Assembly (NCBI GenBank): GCA_035561515.1
Contig: DATMXP010000007.1
Coordinates: forward strand, 124,001 to 188,000
DNA: 64,000 nt
Direction: 5' to 3'
Origin: Terriglobales bacterium
Lineage (GTDB): Bacteria > Acidobacteriota > Terriglobia > Terriglobales > Acidobacteriaceae
Numbering within the stretch: the stretch's first letter is position 1; each line of letters starts with the position of its first letter. The notes under the pieces are model-generated. The model saw only the letters and a list, made by a program, of their open reading frames with translations, ran no database searches and was not told the DNA's origin. The translations under genes and the position numbers were made by a program. Below, piece after piece: positions 15,713 to 24,218 of the stretch.

Positions 15713-16588
15713 ATGCTGGCATCCAGGTCGAGAGCGTTGGCCATTGTAGGAGCGGGGGTTCTTGCGCTCGGAATGCTGTCGGCCTACCTGTTTGCGCCAG
15801 TTACTTCAACACAGGCAGTTTCCTTCGGAAAGTCAGATGATTTCTTCGCACCGCGTAGCTTCCCAATCAGGCTGAGCAGCCCGCAGCACGCAAACCCTGT
15901 CTACCCGTATTCGGTAATTCCTGGCGGTCTCCATGACCTGAAGTCGCTCCGCGAACTTGTTCAGCGAGACCCGGTTCTGGCACAGCACTACTCCAACCTG
16001 AGCTTGCAGAACGTCCGGTTCGTTACGGCATCGGAGAAGAAGAGCGTTTTTGTGTCGTACCGAATGAATGGGAGGATCTTCTGGACGACTCAGCGGGTAC
16101 GTATTCCTAAAGGAGAGACGCTCATTACTGACGGTTCGGAGTGGATCCGAACACGATGCGGGAATCGAATTTCGGAGACACCGCAAGTTCCCACTTCCCC
16201 AGAAGAACCACCTGTATCGGAGCTCGAAGACCCAATCCCCACATTTCTTCCCGTACCGACGGATCCGGTGGATCCGCCGTCTACAGTGGAACAAGTTATT
16301 CCCCCTGTGATCGAGTTGCCCTCGAATGTGCCGACGGACGCATCGGACATCCCTCCCTTCGTTGTACCGCTTCCACTTCCGCCTGGTTCGTCATTTCCAC
16401 CGTTCCTGCCTCCGATACCAATCGTACCGCCGCTGGGCCCCAGTCACCCTCCGGTAGATCCGCCGCCGGTTATTCCTCCTCCGCACCGGCCGCCTCCTCC
16501 GATGTCTGTGCCAGAACCACAGTCTCTTCTGCTATTGGCTACCGGGCTCGGTGTGTTGATCGGTGCTTGCCGGAAATACAACCGATAA
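15713..16588 (+). CDS. Pro-rich PEP-CTERM sorted exoprotein
   Basis: 291 aa. A signal peptide-like helix (about 9-30) starts the protein. A globular part (35-155) of unknown fold follows, then a Pro-rich segment (about 155-262, with PPVIPPPHRPPPP). The C terminus is a PEP-CTERM sorting tail: VPEPQSLLLLATGLGVLIG plus the basic RKYNR end. Such tails are cut by exosortase and tie the protein to exopolysaccharide production. No exosortase is in the window. The upstream sigma-54 promoter agrees with the known sigma-54/PrsR control of PEP-CTERM genes in other bacteria, and here it shares a site with the Tad promoters. The downstream gene is convergent. Confidence 0.8.
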   Translation: MLASRSRALAIVGAGVLALGMLSAYLFAPVTSTQAVSFGKSDDFFAPRSFPIRLSSPQHANPVYPYSVIPGGLHDLKSLRELVQRDPVLAQHYSNLSLQNVRFVTASEKKSVFVSYRMNGRIFWTTQRVRIPKGETLITDGSEWIRTRCGNRISETPQVPTSPEEPPVSELEDPIPTFLPVPTDPVDPPSTVEQVIPPVIELPSNVPTDASDIPPFVVPLPLPPGSSFPPFLPPIPIVPPLGPSHPPVDPPPVIPPPHRPPPPMSVPEPQSLLLLATGLGVLIGACRKYNR

Positions 16589-16675
16589 AGTTAGAAGAGT
16601 TACATGAGCTAGTTGGACAATCGTTGTGATCTGCTCACCGTGACGCCATCTGAGTCCCCGACCTTGTTGGCAAGG

Positions 16676-17716
16676 CTATGAACGGACTTGTGTTACTTGC
16701 GTTTCCGGGTTCGCGCAAAAGCTAAGCGGCGCGCCAGACATGTAGCGGCGGATTTCTTCTCCAGCGATATGAGCTGCTTTCTCCGCGGCCTGCTGTGTGC
16801 CTCCCGCAATGTGAGGGGTCATCACAAAGTTTTGTAGCCGCAGGAGAGGTGAGTCTGTCGGGATGGGCTCGTCTGGGAACACATCGGCTGCGGCGGCGAA
16901 CAGATGCCCTGATTCCAACGCCTCTTGAAGAGCGTCGTAGTCCAACAGACTGCCCCTGGCGCAGTTCACGAGAACGCTTCCGCGCGGCATGAGGCTGATT
17001 TGTTTTCGTCCTATCATCTTTCGCGTTTCAGGGGTTTCTCGTGCGTGGAGCGATACCAGCCTTGAGCGCTTTAACAGATCTTCAAGGCTGGTGATCTCGA
17101 CGCCGGGGTCGGGAGGAGTTTTGGAATAGGGATCGTAAACGAGAACTTTTGCTCCGAAGCCCTGAAGTATTTTGGCTACGCGACTGCCGATGGCTCCGTA
17201 GCCGATCAGACCACAGGTTGAGCCGTTGATTTCAAAGCCCGCTGTTTCGTAGGTGTATGTCCCGATCCATTCGCGATTCCGAATGCCGCGATCGGTGAAG
17301 GGGATCCTTCGCAGCGCTGCGAGAGCCGTCGCCACGGTGAACTCCGCAGTCGCGACGGCATTTCTGCCGGGGGTGAAACCGATGGTGATCCCTGCTGCAG
17401 TTGCGGCTTGCAAGTTTACGTTTACGGGACCACCTCGGCAGACGATGAACAGCTTCAAATCCTTAGCGTGCGCAATGATTCGCTTAGTCAGAGGCGCGTG
17501 ATGTACCACGCAAACGGAGACACCTTGCAGGAGATCAATCATCTCTTCTTCGGAGCCTGATGCTTCCCGGACTTCCGCGATATCGCGAAACGGCTCGAGA
17601 GGGAAGGGCGTGGTCCCCTGGACGATATCGAATGAACGGCGTGCATCGCCGAGGCCTTGAAGCATAAGGTTCGGAGTGATGAAGTGATCGCCCATTAGTA
17701 AGAGTTTTTTCGGCAT
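16676..17716 (-). CDS. D-2-hydroxyacid dehydrogenase
   Basis: 346 aa NAD(P)-dependent dehydrogenase of the phosphoglycerate/2-hydroxyacid family. The Rossmann motif GYGAIGSRVA lies in the middle. Catalytic residues are visible as Arg in NCARGSLLD, Glu in PDEPIP and His in TPHIAGGT. The substrate cannot be read from sequence. It is the last gene of a six-gene leftward operon (RidA, transporter, two sugar kinases, histidine phosphatase, this gene) and starts 9 bp after the phosphatase stop, so it probably oxidises or reduces a product of polyol breakdown. No terminator was found between it and the convergent PEP-CTERM gene. Confidence 0.85.
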   Translation of the reverse strand: MPKKLLLMGDHFITPNLMLQGLGDARRSFDIVQGTTPFPLEPFRDIAEVREASGSEEEMIDLLQGVSVCVVHHAPLTKRIIAHAKDLKLFIVCRGGPVNVNLQAATAAGITIGFTPGRNAVATAEFTVATALAALRRIPFTDRGIRNREWIGTYTYETAGFEINGSTCGLIGYGAIGSRVAKILQGFGAKVLVYDPYSKTPPDPGVEITSLEDLLKRSRLVSLHARETPETRKMIGRKQISLMPRGSVLVNCARGSLLDYDALQEALESGHLFAAAADVFPDEPIPTDSPLLRLQNFVMTPHIAGGTQQAAEKAAHIAGEEIRRYMSGAPLSFCANPETQVTQVRS

Positions 17717-17725
17717 GAGTGCTTG

Positions 17726-18346
17726 TCACCTAGGTACTGTTGTAATTGGGACGTTGAATGACAACAGAGAAACTGAACTGTTATCGATTATGAGTTCGGT
17801 AATGGCGCCATTCTGGAGCAAAGGAAATCTCTCGCGATACAAATGGAGCGGTATTCCGAGCAGCTTGCAGACGGCAAGGCGGAGCACAGTATTGTGAGCC
17901 ACAACGAGGTGGCGAGCATCGGCGTGGCCGGAGGCAGCGATCTCGTACAGGGCCGAGACGGTCCTTTCGGCAGCTGCGACCGGATCTTCTCCCCCGGGTA
18001 GGTGATGCGCTACCGGGTCCTGGCGGAAGGCAGCATATTCGGCAGGGAATTGCTGCTTCATGTCGGAGGCGGTAAGGCCTTCGCCTCGGCCGAAGTCGAG
18101 CTCTTTCAGGCGATCGTCGATCTGTAATTTGAGACCGGTGCTTTCACATGAAGGCTGGGCAGTCACGACGGCACGCTTGAGCGGAGACGACCAGATTGAT
18201 GAGAGTGCCGCCTTCGCAGCCCATCCGGCTAGTTGTTCTGCCTGGGACAAGCCTTTATCAGTGAGGGCAATCTCGGTGAGGCCTGCGTACCTGTTTTCCG
18301 CGTGCCATACGGTTTCCCCGTGGCGAACGATGACAACGCGGCTCAT
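17726..18346 (-). CDS. Histidine phosphatase family protein
   Basis: 206 aa, phosphoglycerate mutase-like fold. The catalytic RHG motif is in VVIVRHGETVWHAENR (residues 4-19), and the second His lies in VVAHNTVLR (about 150). The family includes phosphoglycerate mutases, sugar-phosphate phosphatases and alpha-ribazole phosphatase. The ATG overlaps the stop of the upstream kinase gene (ATGA), which argues for a metabolic link: it may dephosphorylate a sugar phosphate made by one of the two kinases, or act as a safety valve against sugar-phosphate stress. Confidence 0.85.
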   Translation of the reverse strand: MSRVVIVRHGETVWHAENRYAGLTEIALTDKGLSQAEQLAGWAAKAALSSIWSSPLKRAVVTAQPSCESTGLKLQIDDRLKELDFGRGEGLTASDMKQQFPAEYAAFRQDPVAHHLPGGEDPVAAAERTVSALYEIAASGHADARHLVVAHNTVLRLAVCKLLGIPLHLYRERFPLLQNGAITELIIDNSSVSLLSFNVPITTVPR

Positions 18347-19830
18347 GCGAATGCGCCTTCGAGAGAGAATTTGCCAACGTTCTCCGGCAGCCAGCCTCGT
18401 TTTACCAACTCGGTGATAAGGGTGCCATAGGATCCAGCATATTCAGAGAAGTCGCGGTTCGGAGTGACAGACTCACTTGAATGAACCATTGCTGTGGTCG
18501 CTTCGCGAAGCGAGGAACGGTGAGCTGCAGCCAGAATACACATTCCGAACGCTGGTTCGGTTACCTGCGGGATCGTCAGTTCGCGCTGAAGAACATTGCT
18601 GCGAATCTGGTTCCATGCCTTGCTGCGGGTAGCTCCTCCGCTGATGCTGATCGTGCCGCCGAGATCGGCGCCCAGGTATCGAGCGTAGTCGAATGACAGT
18701 TTTTCGATGAATGCCACGCCCTGGAGAAGCGCGAGATATCGATCTGCGTCGGGAATTGCGCCTGCCTTAGGGCCGACAGCAAACGAGTGCGCTTCCGGCG
18801 CCGCGAAGGGGAATCGCTCTCCGTGACCTGCTAGCGGATAAATCACAAGAGAAGACGGAGATGCGTTTTCGACGGCGCGGCTAAGAGCATCCAAGTCGGC
18901 ATCTTTCAGTTCAGCCGTCAAAACGCCGGCACCGGTGCTGGAAGCACCTCCGGGTAGCCAGAAGCTATCGGGAGAACGGTGGGAATACATCACTCCGAGC
19001 GGGTCGCGCAGGAGATATTTCGTGACACCCTTTAGGACGAGCGTTGTTCCGAGAACTGAATTCCAGTTCCCCGGCTTGGTTGCGCCAGATGCGATCTGCG
19101 CTGCGCAACCATCTGTCATACCTGCAAAGATAGGGGTGCCGGCGGGAAGGCCGGTTTCGTCTGCTGATGATTGGCAGATGCTACCTATCATCGTGCCGGG
19201 GCCTACCACGTCAGGTAGAAGATCAGTTGAAATGTCGAGTTGATCGAAAATCGAGGAAGGCCAACTGGAACGGACGAGATCGAAACCGGTTTTCAGGGTG
19301 TGGCTGCTGTCGGAGGCTAGAATATGACCCGCAAGTTGCGCGTTGATGAAGTCATTCTGGTGTAGAAGCTTTGCCGAAGCAGGGAAGATATTGTTTCGGA
19401 TGAGCCACAGTAACTTCGGCAACGCCCAGGATGGTTGCATGCGATAACTGAGCTGCGACCACAGGCTGGCACCGATTTCATTCACACGAACGGCTTCGTC
19501 TTTCGCGCGTCCGTCATCGTACATCAATCCGTTGGTTAAGGGCCGGCGCTGATCATCGACGATGAGGATGGTGCCCGAGGTACTGTCTACTGCAATGCCC
19601 TCGATGTTAAAGGCCTTCCCGGATTGTTGATGTAACTGCTGTATTACGGAACGACAGCAGATGACGGTCGCTTTCCACCACTGGAGAGGATCCTGTTCGT
19701 GGCGCACGCCATCTCTCATGCTGGTGAGTGGCGCCGATGCTGATGCGACGACATCGCCTTGCAGGTTAGCGGCCAGCGCACGGACGCTCTGAGTGCCAAG
19801 GTCGATTCCGATGAACAGCGACTCTGTCAT
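18343..19830 (-). CDS. FGGY carbohydrate kinase, D-ribulokinase-like
   Basis: 495 aa. FGGY kinase features are clear: GIDLGTQSVRA near the N terminus, VDSTSGTILIVD, MYDDGRA, the catalytic Asp region GMTDGCAAQIASGA and the C-terminal GGATRSKAWNQI. The STSGT motif and overall pattern resemble the SePSK/AtXK1 group, where D-ribulose is a known substrate; this assignment is tentative. ATG 19830 overlaps the stop of the next kinase by 4 bp. A longer frame from 19854 has no separate support. Two FGGY kinases side by side suggest that two sugars or polyols, or two epimers, are phosphorylated. Confidence 0.85.
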   Translation of the reverse strand: MTESLFIGIDLGTQSVRALAANLQGDVVASASAPLTSMRDGVRHEQDPLQWWKATVICCRSVIQQLHQQSGKAFNIEGIAVDSTSGTILIVDDQRRPLTNGLMYDDGRAKDEAVRVNEIGASLWSQLSYRMQPSWALPKLLWLIRNNIFPASAKLLHQNDFINAQLAGHILASDSSHTLKTGFDLVRSSWPSSIFDQLDISTDLLPDVVGPGTMIGSICQSSADETGLPAGTPIFAGMTDGCAAQIASGATKPGNWNSVLGTTLVLKGVTKYLLRDPLGVMYSHRSPDSFWLPGGASSTGAGVLTAELKDADLDALSRAVENASPSSLVIYPLAGHGERFPFAAPEAHSFAVGPKAGAIPDADRYLALLQGVAFIEKLSFDYARYLGADLGGTISISGGATRSKAWNQIRSNVLQRELTIPQVTEPAFGMCILAAAHRSSLREATTAMVHSSESVTPNRDFSEYAGSYGTLITELVKRGWLPENVGKFSLEGAFA

Positions 19831-21308
19831 TTCCGGCCTGCCTGCAAATGCCACTGAGGTGCGGAGAGAGTGCGCACTTCACGGAACAACTGGTAGCGGC
19901 GATCATAGTGAATGCGCCACTCGCGGGACGGTCCGAATGACGCGGCCGTCTGGATATGTTGCCGGATACCGTCTGCGCTGCTCGCGATTTCACCAGTGGC
20001 TGAGAGGCCGAAAACGTAAGCACCGCGCGCACCGGTCTCGGTATCGCGCGGACGAAGCACTTTTACTCCAACTACATCGGCAATCATCTGGCACCAAAAA
20101 TCACTTTGTGCGCCGCCACCGCAAACTCTCACTTCCTGCAAGTCTTCGTTGTATGCGTTTTCTAAGCAGTCACGAATAACGAAGGATAGACCTTCATACA
20201 CGGTCCTCGCCAGATGAGCGCGGTCGTGCGCCAGAGTGAGTCCGTGAAATGAGCCCCGAGCGGAAGAATCGAGGAACGGGGCTCTTTCTCCTGCGGGCGA
20301 AAGGTAAGGAAGGAAGAAAGGTCCGTCCCTGGTCGGCTCGGATGAAGAAGCCAAAGCGTCTAGCTCACTTGGAGTGGAGCAGGAAAACGTTCGGGCTGCC
20401 CAGTGCAGTGATTCGCAACCAGTGAGGGTCGGCATGGCACGAAGAAACTGCCTACGGCCAAGCGCGATTGTTGTGCCGGCGGGAGGGCCATCAAGATTTA
20501 ACGACGAGAGAATCACTTCACTGCAGATCGTTGTCCCGAGAATGACACAGGCCTGTCCCTGGGATACGGCTCCGGAGCCAAGGGCGGTTGCCACGATATC
20601 GTAAGGCGCCATCACGACAGGAATTCCCGCAGTGAGACCAAGCTGCTGAGCAATACACCCGGAGAGCGGTGCTACCACTTTCCGACCAACTGCGATAGGC
20701 GGAAGGAGTTCGGCGAACGCTTGTGCCCCGTAGAGCTCCAACAGTCGAGGTGAGTACTGTTCCGCGCGAACGTCGCTGAAGGGGTTGGAGGCGTCGGACA
20801 GATCTGCGGCCAGTTCTCCGGTAAATCGGTAAAACAGCCAGCCATTACAGGTAAGAGCGGACTTCGATTTCGAGATCGTGCCTGGCTCGTGTTTGCTCAG
20901 CCAAGCCAGAATGGCATTGGGAAGGCCGGCATACGATAGGGACCCGCTGAGACGGAATGCCTGGTGAAGCACTCCATTGTCGTGCCATTGCTGCACGATG
21001 TCGGCTGCCCGCCCATCGTTCCAGAGGATGGCGTTTCTAACGGGAGAGCCTTGGGAATCGATGAGCCAGCAGCCATCACCCTGGGCGGTGGTGACGATTC
21101 CCCGGATCGGTTCAGAAACCTTTTTATTAATGGCGTGGACGGAAGCTAAAACCGCGTTCCACGTGCCGTTCATGTCCTGCTCGGAAAAACCGGAATGAGG
21201 CCTGAGGACTTCGCTGGGTTGCCGTTCCATTGCCAGTTCCGATCCATCATCAGCAAAGGCAACGGCTTTTATGACGCTAGTTCCGGCATCGATCGCGATC
21301 CAGGCCAT
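19827..21308 (-). CDS. FGGY carbohydrate kinase, erythritol/xylulose kinase-like
   Basis: 493 aa. The protein begins with the phosphate-binding run IAIDAGTSVIKAVAF, followed by GIVTTAQGDGCWLID, ILWNDGRA, the catalytic Asp region MAPYDIVATALGSG and VCGGGAQSDFWCQMIADV. The TAQGDG motif recalls EryA and LyxK-type kinases, so a small polyol or ketopentose is a likely substrate. ATG 21308 has GAGG at a good distance and starts 7 bp after the transporter stop; a TTG at 21326 lies inside that gene. The stop overlaps the start of the second kinase. The set points to use of an external polyol. Confidence 0.85.
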   Translation of the reverse strand: MAWIAIDAGTSVIKAVAFADDGSELAMERQPSEVLRPHSGFSEQDMNGTWNAVLASVHAINKKVSEPIRGIVTTAQGDGCWLIDSQGSPVRNAILWNDGRAADIVQQWHDNGVLHQAFRLSGSLSYAGLPNAILAWLSKHEPGTISKSKSALTCNGWLFYRFTGELAADLSDASNPFSDVRAEQYSPRLLELYGAQAFAELLPPIAVGRKVVAPLSGCIAQQLGLTAGIPVVMAPYDIVATALGSGAVSQGQACVILGTTICSEVILSSLNLDGPPAGTTIALGRRQFLRAMPTLTGCESLHWAARTFSCSTPSELDALASSSEPTRDGPFFLPYLSPAGERAPFLDSSARGSFHGLTLAHDRAHLARTVYEGLSFVIRDCLENAYNEDLQEVRVCGGGAQSDFWCQMIADVVGVKVLRPRDTETGARGAYVFGLSATGEIASSADGIRQHIQTAASFGPSREWRIHYDRRYQLFREVRTLSAPQWHLQAGRK

Positions 21309-21315
21309 GGGTACA

Positions 21316-22614
21316 CTAGGCCTCAACAGGCACGGTCGATTGTCCCTGTTCTGCTTCTGTGGGCTTGTGTGTCAGGGTCATGGCTAGTGCGCCGCTGATG
21401 AGGTGCAGAATAGCGAAAATCCAGATCACGCCGATCTCACCCAGAGGAATGAGGAAGAGCGCGACGACGGCCGGTCCGGCCCAGACGCTCACTCCAGCTC
21501 CCAAGTTCAGAACCGACATGGCAGCTCCGCGACGGTCCGGCGCAAGCCAAGGCGTGAGCGCCGTAAGTGGCACATATCCGGCTAGCATGGCACCGTAAAG
21601 TCCGGCGGCGATCATCACCATCTGCGTGTGCGCTGGCCCGGCATTGGCAGGAACGTAGTACATGAGCAGTGTGGCGATCGCGGTGCCAACACCTCCGAAG
21701 GTAGCAACGGTGCGTCGCCATCCAAAACGGTCTCCGATGAGTCCGAAAGCAAGATTGCAGAAGATGTTCGATGTGAACATTACCGTTAGAACGTTGAGCC
21801 AGGCCGACATCTCAAACCCGAGCTTCTTGGTGAAGAAGATGGGCATGAATACCAGGAATCCCCATTGGGATGCGGTATTGATGGCGCGAACAATTGCCGC
21901 GACGCCTACGCGAGGAACCCGAAAAGCGAGGGTGACACTGGTGAGCAATGTTGTGATGGGCCGTTCCTCACGCGCGTGTTCACTGGGGCCACCGAGGGGA
22001 GTGCGTACCAACCCGAGCAAAGCAATGACGCCACCGACTAATACTATGGCGAGTGCCGCCCAGAGGGTTTGATAGGCACCGATCCGAGGCATCAGAACGC
22101 CGGCGACGACTGTTCCCAGCGTCGGTAAGCCTCCGGTGAATGCGAACCAGAACCAACCTGCGGCACTGCTCAGCCGTTCGCGTGGAGTAACACGCGTTAC
22201 CCATACGAGGAATCCGTAGGCGAAGAGCGGATAACCGAAGCCACGGGCCGCATAGAAAGCGAGCATGGCAGGGTAGCGATTCGGTGCGATGCCGGCGAGC
22301 AGGAATCCGACCTGTGCGATCGCCCAGATCAGCAGACCAGCGAACATCACCCGACGGGTGCCCAAGAGATCTGAAAGAGCGCCAGAAAACCAGGCTGCTA
22401 TGGAAGCCGTGACACCATAAACCGTGAAAAGAAACGCGACGGCCTGAATATCGATACCGCGGTCAACCAGGTAAGCGGACAAATAGCCCGACTCAACCCC
22501 ATCGCCAATCATGAACAAGAGAAGACCGGCATAACCGATTGCCAGAGTGGAAGGAATTCCTAAGCGATCAAGCCAAGTGCTACGAGTTTCAGTGGGGTGG
22601 ATTGATTCGGCCAT
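21316..22614 (-). CDS. MFS transporter, RbtT/DalT/CsbX-like
   Basis: 432 aa with about twelve membrane helices. The first helix contains FMIGDGVESGYLS, a pattern I associate with the ribitol/D-arabinitol transporter group (RbtT, DalT, CsbX). The MFS loop motif GALSDLLGTRRVM is present after helix 2. It would bring a polyol or its relative into the cell for the two kinases encoded next. GGAGAA lies 4 nt before the ATG. It follows the RidA gene by 47 bp and is probably on the same message, under the IclR-type box at 23077. Confidence 0.85.
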   Translation of the reverse strand: MAESIHPTETRSTWLDRLGIPSTLAIGYAGLLLFMIGDGVESGYLSAYLVDRGIDIQAVAFLFTVYGVTASIAAWFSGALSDLLGTRRVMFAGLLIWAIAQVGFLLAGIAPNRYPAMLAFYAARGFGYPLFAYGFLVWVTRVTPRERLSSAAGWFWFAFTGGLPTLGTVVAGVLMPRIGAYQTLWAALAIVLVGGVIALLGLVRTPLGGPSEHAREERPITTLLTSVTLAFRVPRVGVAAIVRAINTASQWGFLVFMPIFFTKKLGFEMSAWLNVLTVMFTSNIFCNLAFGLIGDRFGWRRTVATFGGVGTAIATLLMYYVPANAGPAHTQMVMIAAGLYGAMLAGYVPLTALTPWLAPDRRGAAMSVLNLGAGVSVWAGPAVVALFLIPLGEIGVIWIFAILHLISGALAMTLTHKPTEAEQGQSTVPVEA

Positions 22615-22661
22615 GATCTTCTCCGGTTCAGAGTGTTTGCTGCGACGTGAGAAAAAAGCGG

Positions 22662-23027
22662 CTATGGAATCTCAACTGTGAATGCCGCTTCGATAAGCAT
22701 CCCGGTTTGGAGGTCTACTCCGTACGCACGGCGATTCGGCGGATGAGTCCCGAAGTATTCCCGATAAACTTCGTTCACTGCGGGGATGTCGCGCACTACC
22801 TCCTGCAGGTAAAGCCGGACGGATGCGACTGCGGTTTTCTGAACTCCGGCTGTTGCGAGGAGTTCGTCAAGCTGGCGAAATATCTCGCGCAGTTCCGCTG
22901 TTACTCCGCCGGAAACAGGCTTCGACTCGCCGGGAGCGATGCCAACCAGCACGGCTTCCATGACTTTTCCGGAATGAATGACAGCAGCACTGAATGGAAA
23001 CGTAGGACTTGTGCGTAGAAACTGCAT
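22662..23027 (-). CDS. RidA-family protein
   Basis: 121 aa, full length for RidA (YjgF/YER057c/UK114). Seen motifs are FSAAVIHSGKVM, LREIFRQLDELLATAG and VRLYLQEV, and the C-terminal IEAAFTVEI. The catalytic Arg of true 2-imino acid deaminases normally precedes the LQEV/V-stretch; the RLYL motif fits only partly, so this may be a RidA subfamily member with another task. It is the first gene of the polyol operon. Promoter and operator end only 7 nt before the ATG, implying a leaderless message and fixing this start. Confidence 0.85.
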   Translation of the reverse strand: MQFLRTSPTFPFSAAVIHSGKVMEAVLVGIAPGESKPVSGGVTAELREIFRQLDELLATAGVQKTAVASVRLYLQEVVRDIPAVNEVYREYFGTHPPNRRAYGVDLQTGMLIEAAFTVEIP

Positions 23028-23034
23028 AATCGCG

Positions 23035-23100
23035 ACTGTATCCAGCGGCGATTGTGAGGGTCAATTTAGAAAGCGAAACCGTCCACAATGCTGGACGGTT
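23035..23100 (-). promoter_or_regulatory. IclR-type box and promoter of the RidA-polyol operon
   Basis: AACCGTCCA (23077-23085), 6 nt, TGGACGGTT (23092-23100): a perfect 9-bp palindrome. On the - strand the -35 TTGACC (23064-23059) follows the GTCCA core after exactly 16 nt, and -10 TACAGT (23040-23035) follows after 18 nt. The start point falls at or one base before the RidA ATG. Confidence 0.75.
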
Positions 23101-23154
23101 CGCATTGGCATGAGAAAGTCTCAATAAGCAGAGCGCGAATTGCTCCGAGTCCGA

Positions 23155-24123
23155 TTAGGGCTTGGAATAGAAATCGCGGACAGCCTTAACCACAACGTCG
23201 GGATGATCGGTAGCGAACGACATTGCCCCGAGGTCCAGCAGTTGCCAATACACTTCAGCTTCGTTCACGTCCCAAGGCAATATTTGAAGAACGATATCGT
23301 GGCGACGCAACTCGTCCCCGGTTGCACGAATGAACTTACGCGAGAGGTTGAAGGGCTCGGCACTGCTCTTGTCAGGATTCAAACGCACGTGCAGTTGAAG
23401 TTGCGTGATGCCTTCGAAGTTCGCGGCGCTGAGTTCCTCGATTCTCTTCTTGAGTGCGGCTTCGGTGCCACCCATCCAATTGAGCGTCTGTGCCTCCGGT
23501 ACTAACTTCTTGAAGTCGCGGAGCAGTTGGTAGTTGGTGGTAGCAAAGACAATCTGCCCGGCGACTCCGTTTTCCTTCACCTCGGCGGATAGTTGGTTCA
23601 GATCAACATTCTTGATGTCCAGATAGAGGTGGCGTTCCGGCCTTCCACGCATGAGTTTGAAGACGTCAGAAATCCTGGATACGCGCCGGCCTTCAAACTG
23701 TTCGCCTTTCCAGCCGCCGACGTCGAGTTTCGATAACTCGGTGAACGTAACGTCCTGAACGCCTTTGTTTCTTAAATCCGGTGGTGCATTCTTTACGGTG
23801 CGTTCGAAGGTGGCATCGTGAAAGGCGACAATGACGCCATCTTTTGTAGTTCGCAAATCGGATTCAGGCCACGTTCCGAGTTTCCAAGCGAGTTCGAAAG
23901 CCTCGATGGTGTTCTCGGGAGCCAATTCGCCGGCGCCCCGATGGCTCTGAATGATGAACTGCTCGACGGGAACGTGGCCGCGAACCGTCCACTGGGAATT
24001 AGAAGTTGCACTTTGATCTGCACTGGCATTGGGAGCAGTGATACAGATAACCGAGACGATAAAAATCAGCAGCTTTAATCGACGATCGATGCTTGCAGGG
24101 CAAGAGGACTGGCGCCGTTTCAT
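23155..24123 (-). CDS. Glycerophosphodiester phosphodiesterase, secreted
   Basis: 322 aa. A signal peptide (hydrophobic run LLIFIVSVICITAPNASA) indicates export. The GDPD signature is intact: HRGAGELAPENTIEAF, then ESDLRTTKDGVIVAFHD, with metal-binding Glu and Asp and the general acid/base His residues present. It would release an alcohol and glycerol-3-phosphate, or a related headgroup, from deacylated phospholipids. Its promoter is a near copy of the RidA promoter, so it is co-regulated with the polyol operon although transcribed from its own start. A headgroup polyol released here could feed the transporter and kinases; this is inference. Confidence 0.88.
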   Translation of the reverse strand: MKRRQSSCPASIDRRLKLLIFIVSVICITAPNASADQSATSNSQWTVRGHVPVEQFIIQSHRGAGELAPENTIEAFELAWKLGTWPESDLRTTKDGVIVAFHDATFERTVKNAPPDLRNKGVQDVTFTELSKLDVGGWKGEQFEGRRVSRISDVFKLMRGRPERHLYLDIKNVDLNQLSAEVKENGVAGQIVFATTNYQLLRDFKKLVPEAQTLNWMGGTEAALKKRIEELSAANFEGITQLQLHVRLNPDKSSAEPFNLSRKFIRATGDELRRHDIVLQILPWDVNEAEVYWQLLDLGAMSFATDHPDVVVKAVRDFYSKP

Positions 24124-24130
24124 ATGGGCG

Positions 24131-24196
24131 ACTGTATCCAGCCGCGATGACGAGGGTCAATGTGCAAGAAAAAACCGTCCAATGTTCTGGACGGTT
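24131..24196 (-). promoter_or_regulatory. IclR-type box and promoter of the GDPD gene
   Basis: AACCGTCCA (24173-24181), 6 nt, TGGACGGTT (24188-24196). The -35 TTGACC (24160-24155) lies 16 nt from the core and the -10 TACAGT (24136-24131) 18 nt further. Seven nt separate the -10 from the ATG, so the message is leaderless. The whole stretch parallels the RidA promoter, including a shared GGATACAGTCGC run. Confidence 0.75.
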
Positions 24197-24218
24197 CGTA
24201 CGTGCTTATCTCAGTGAA

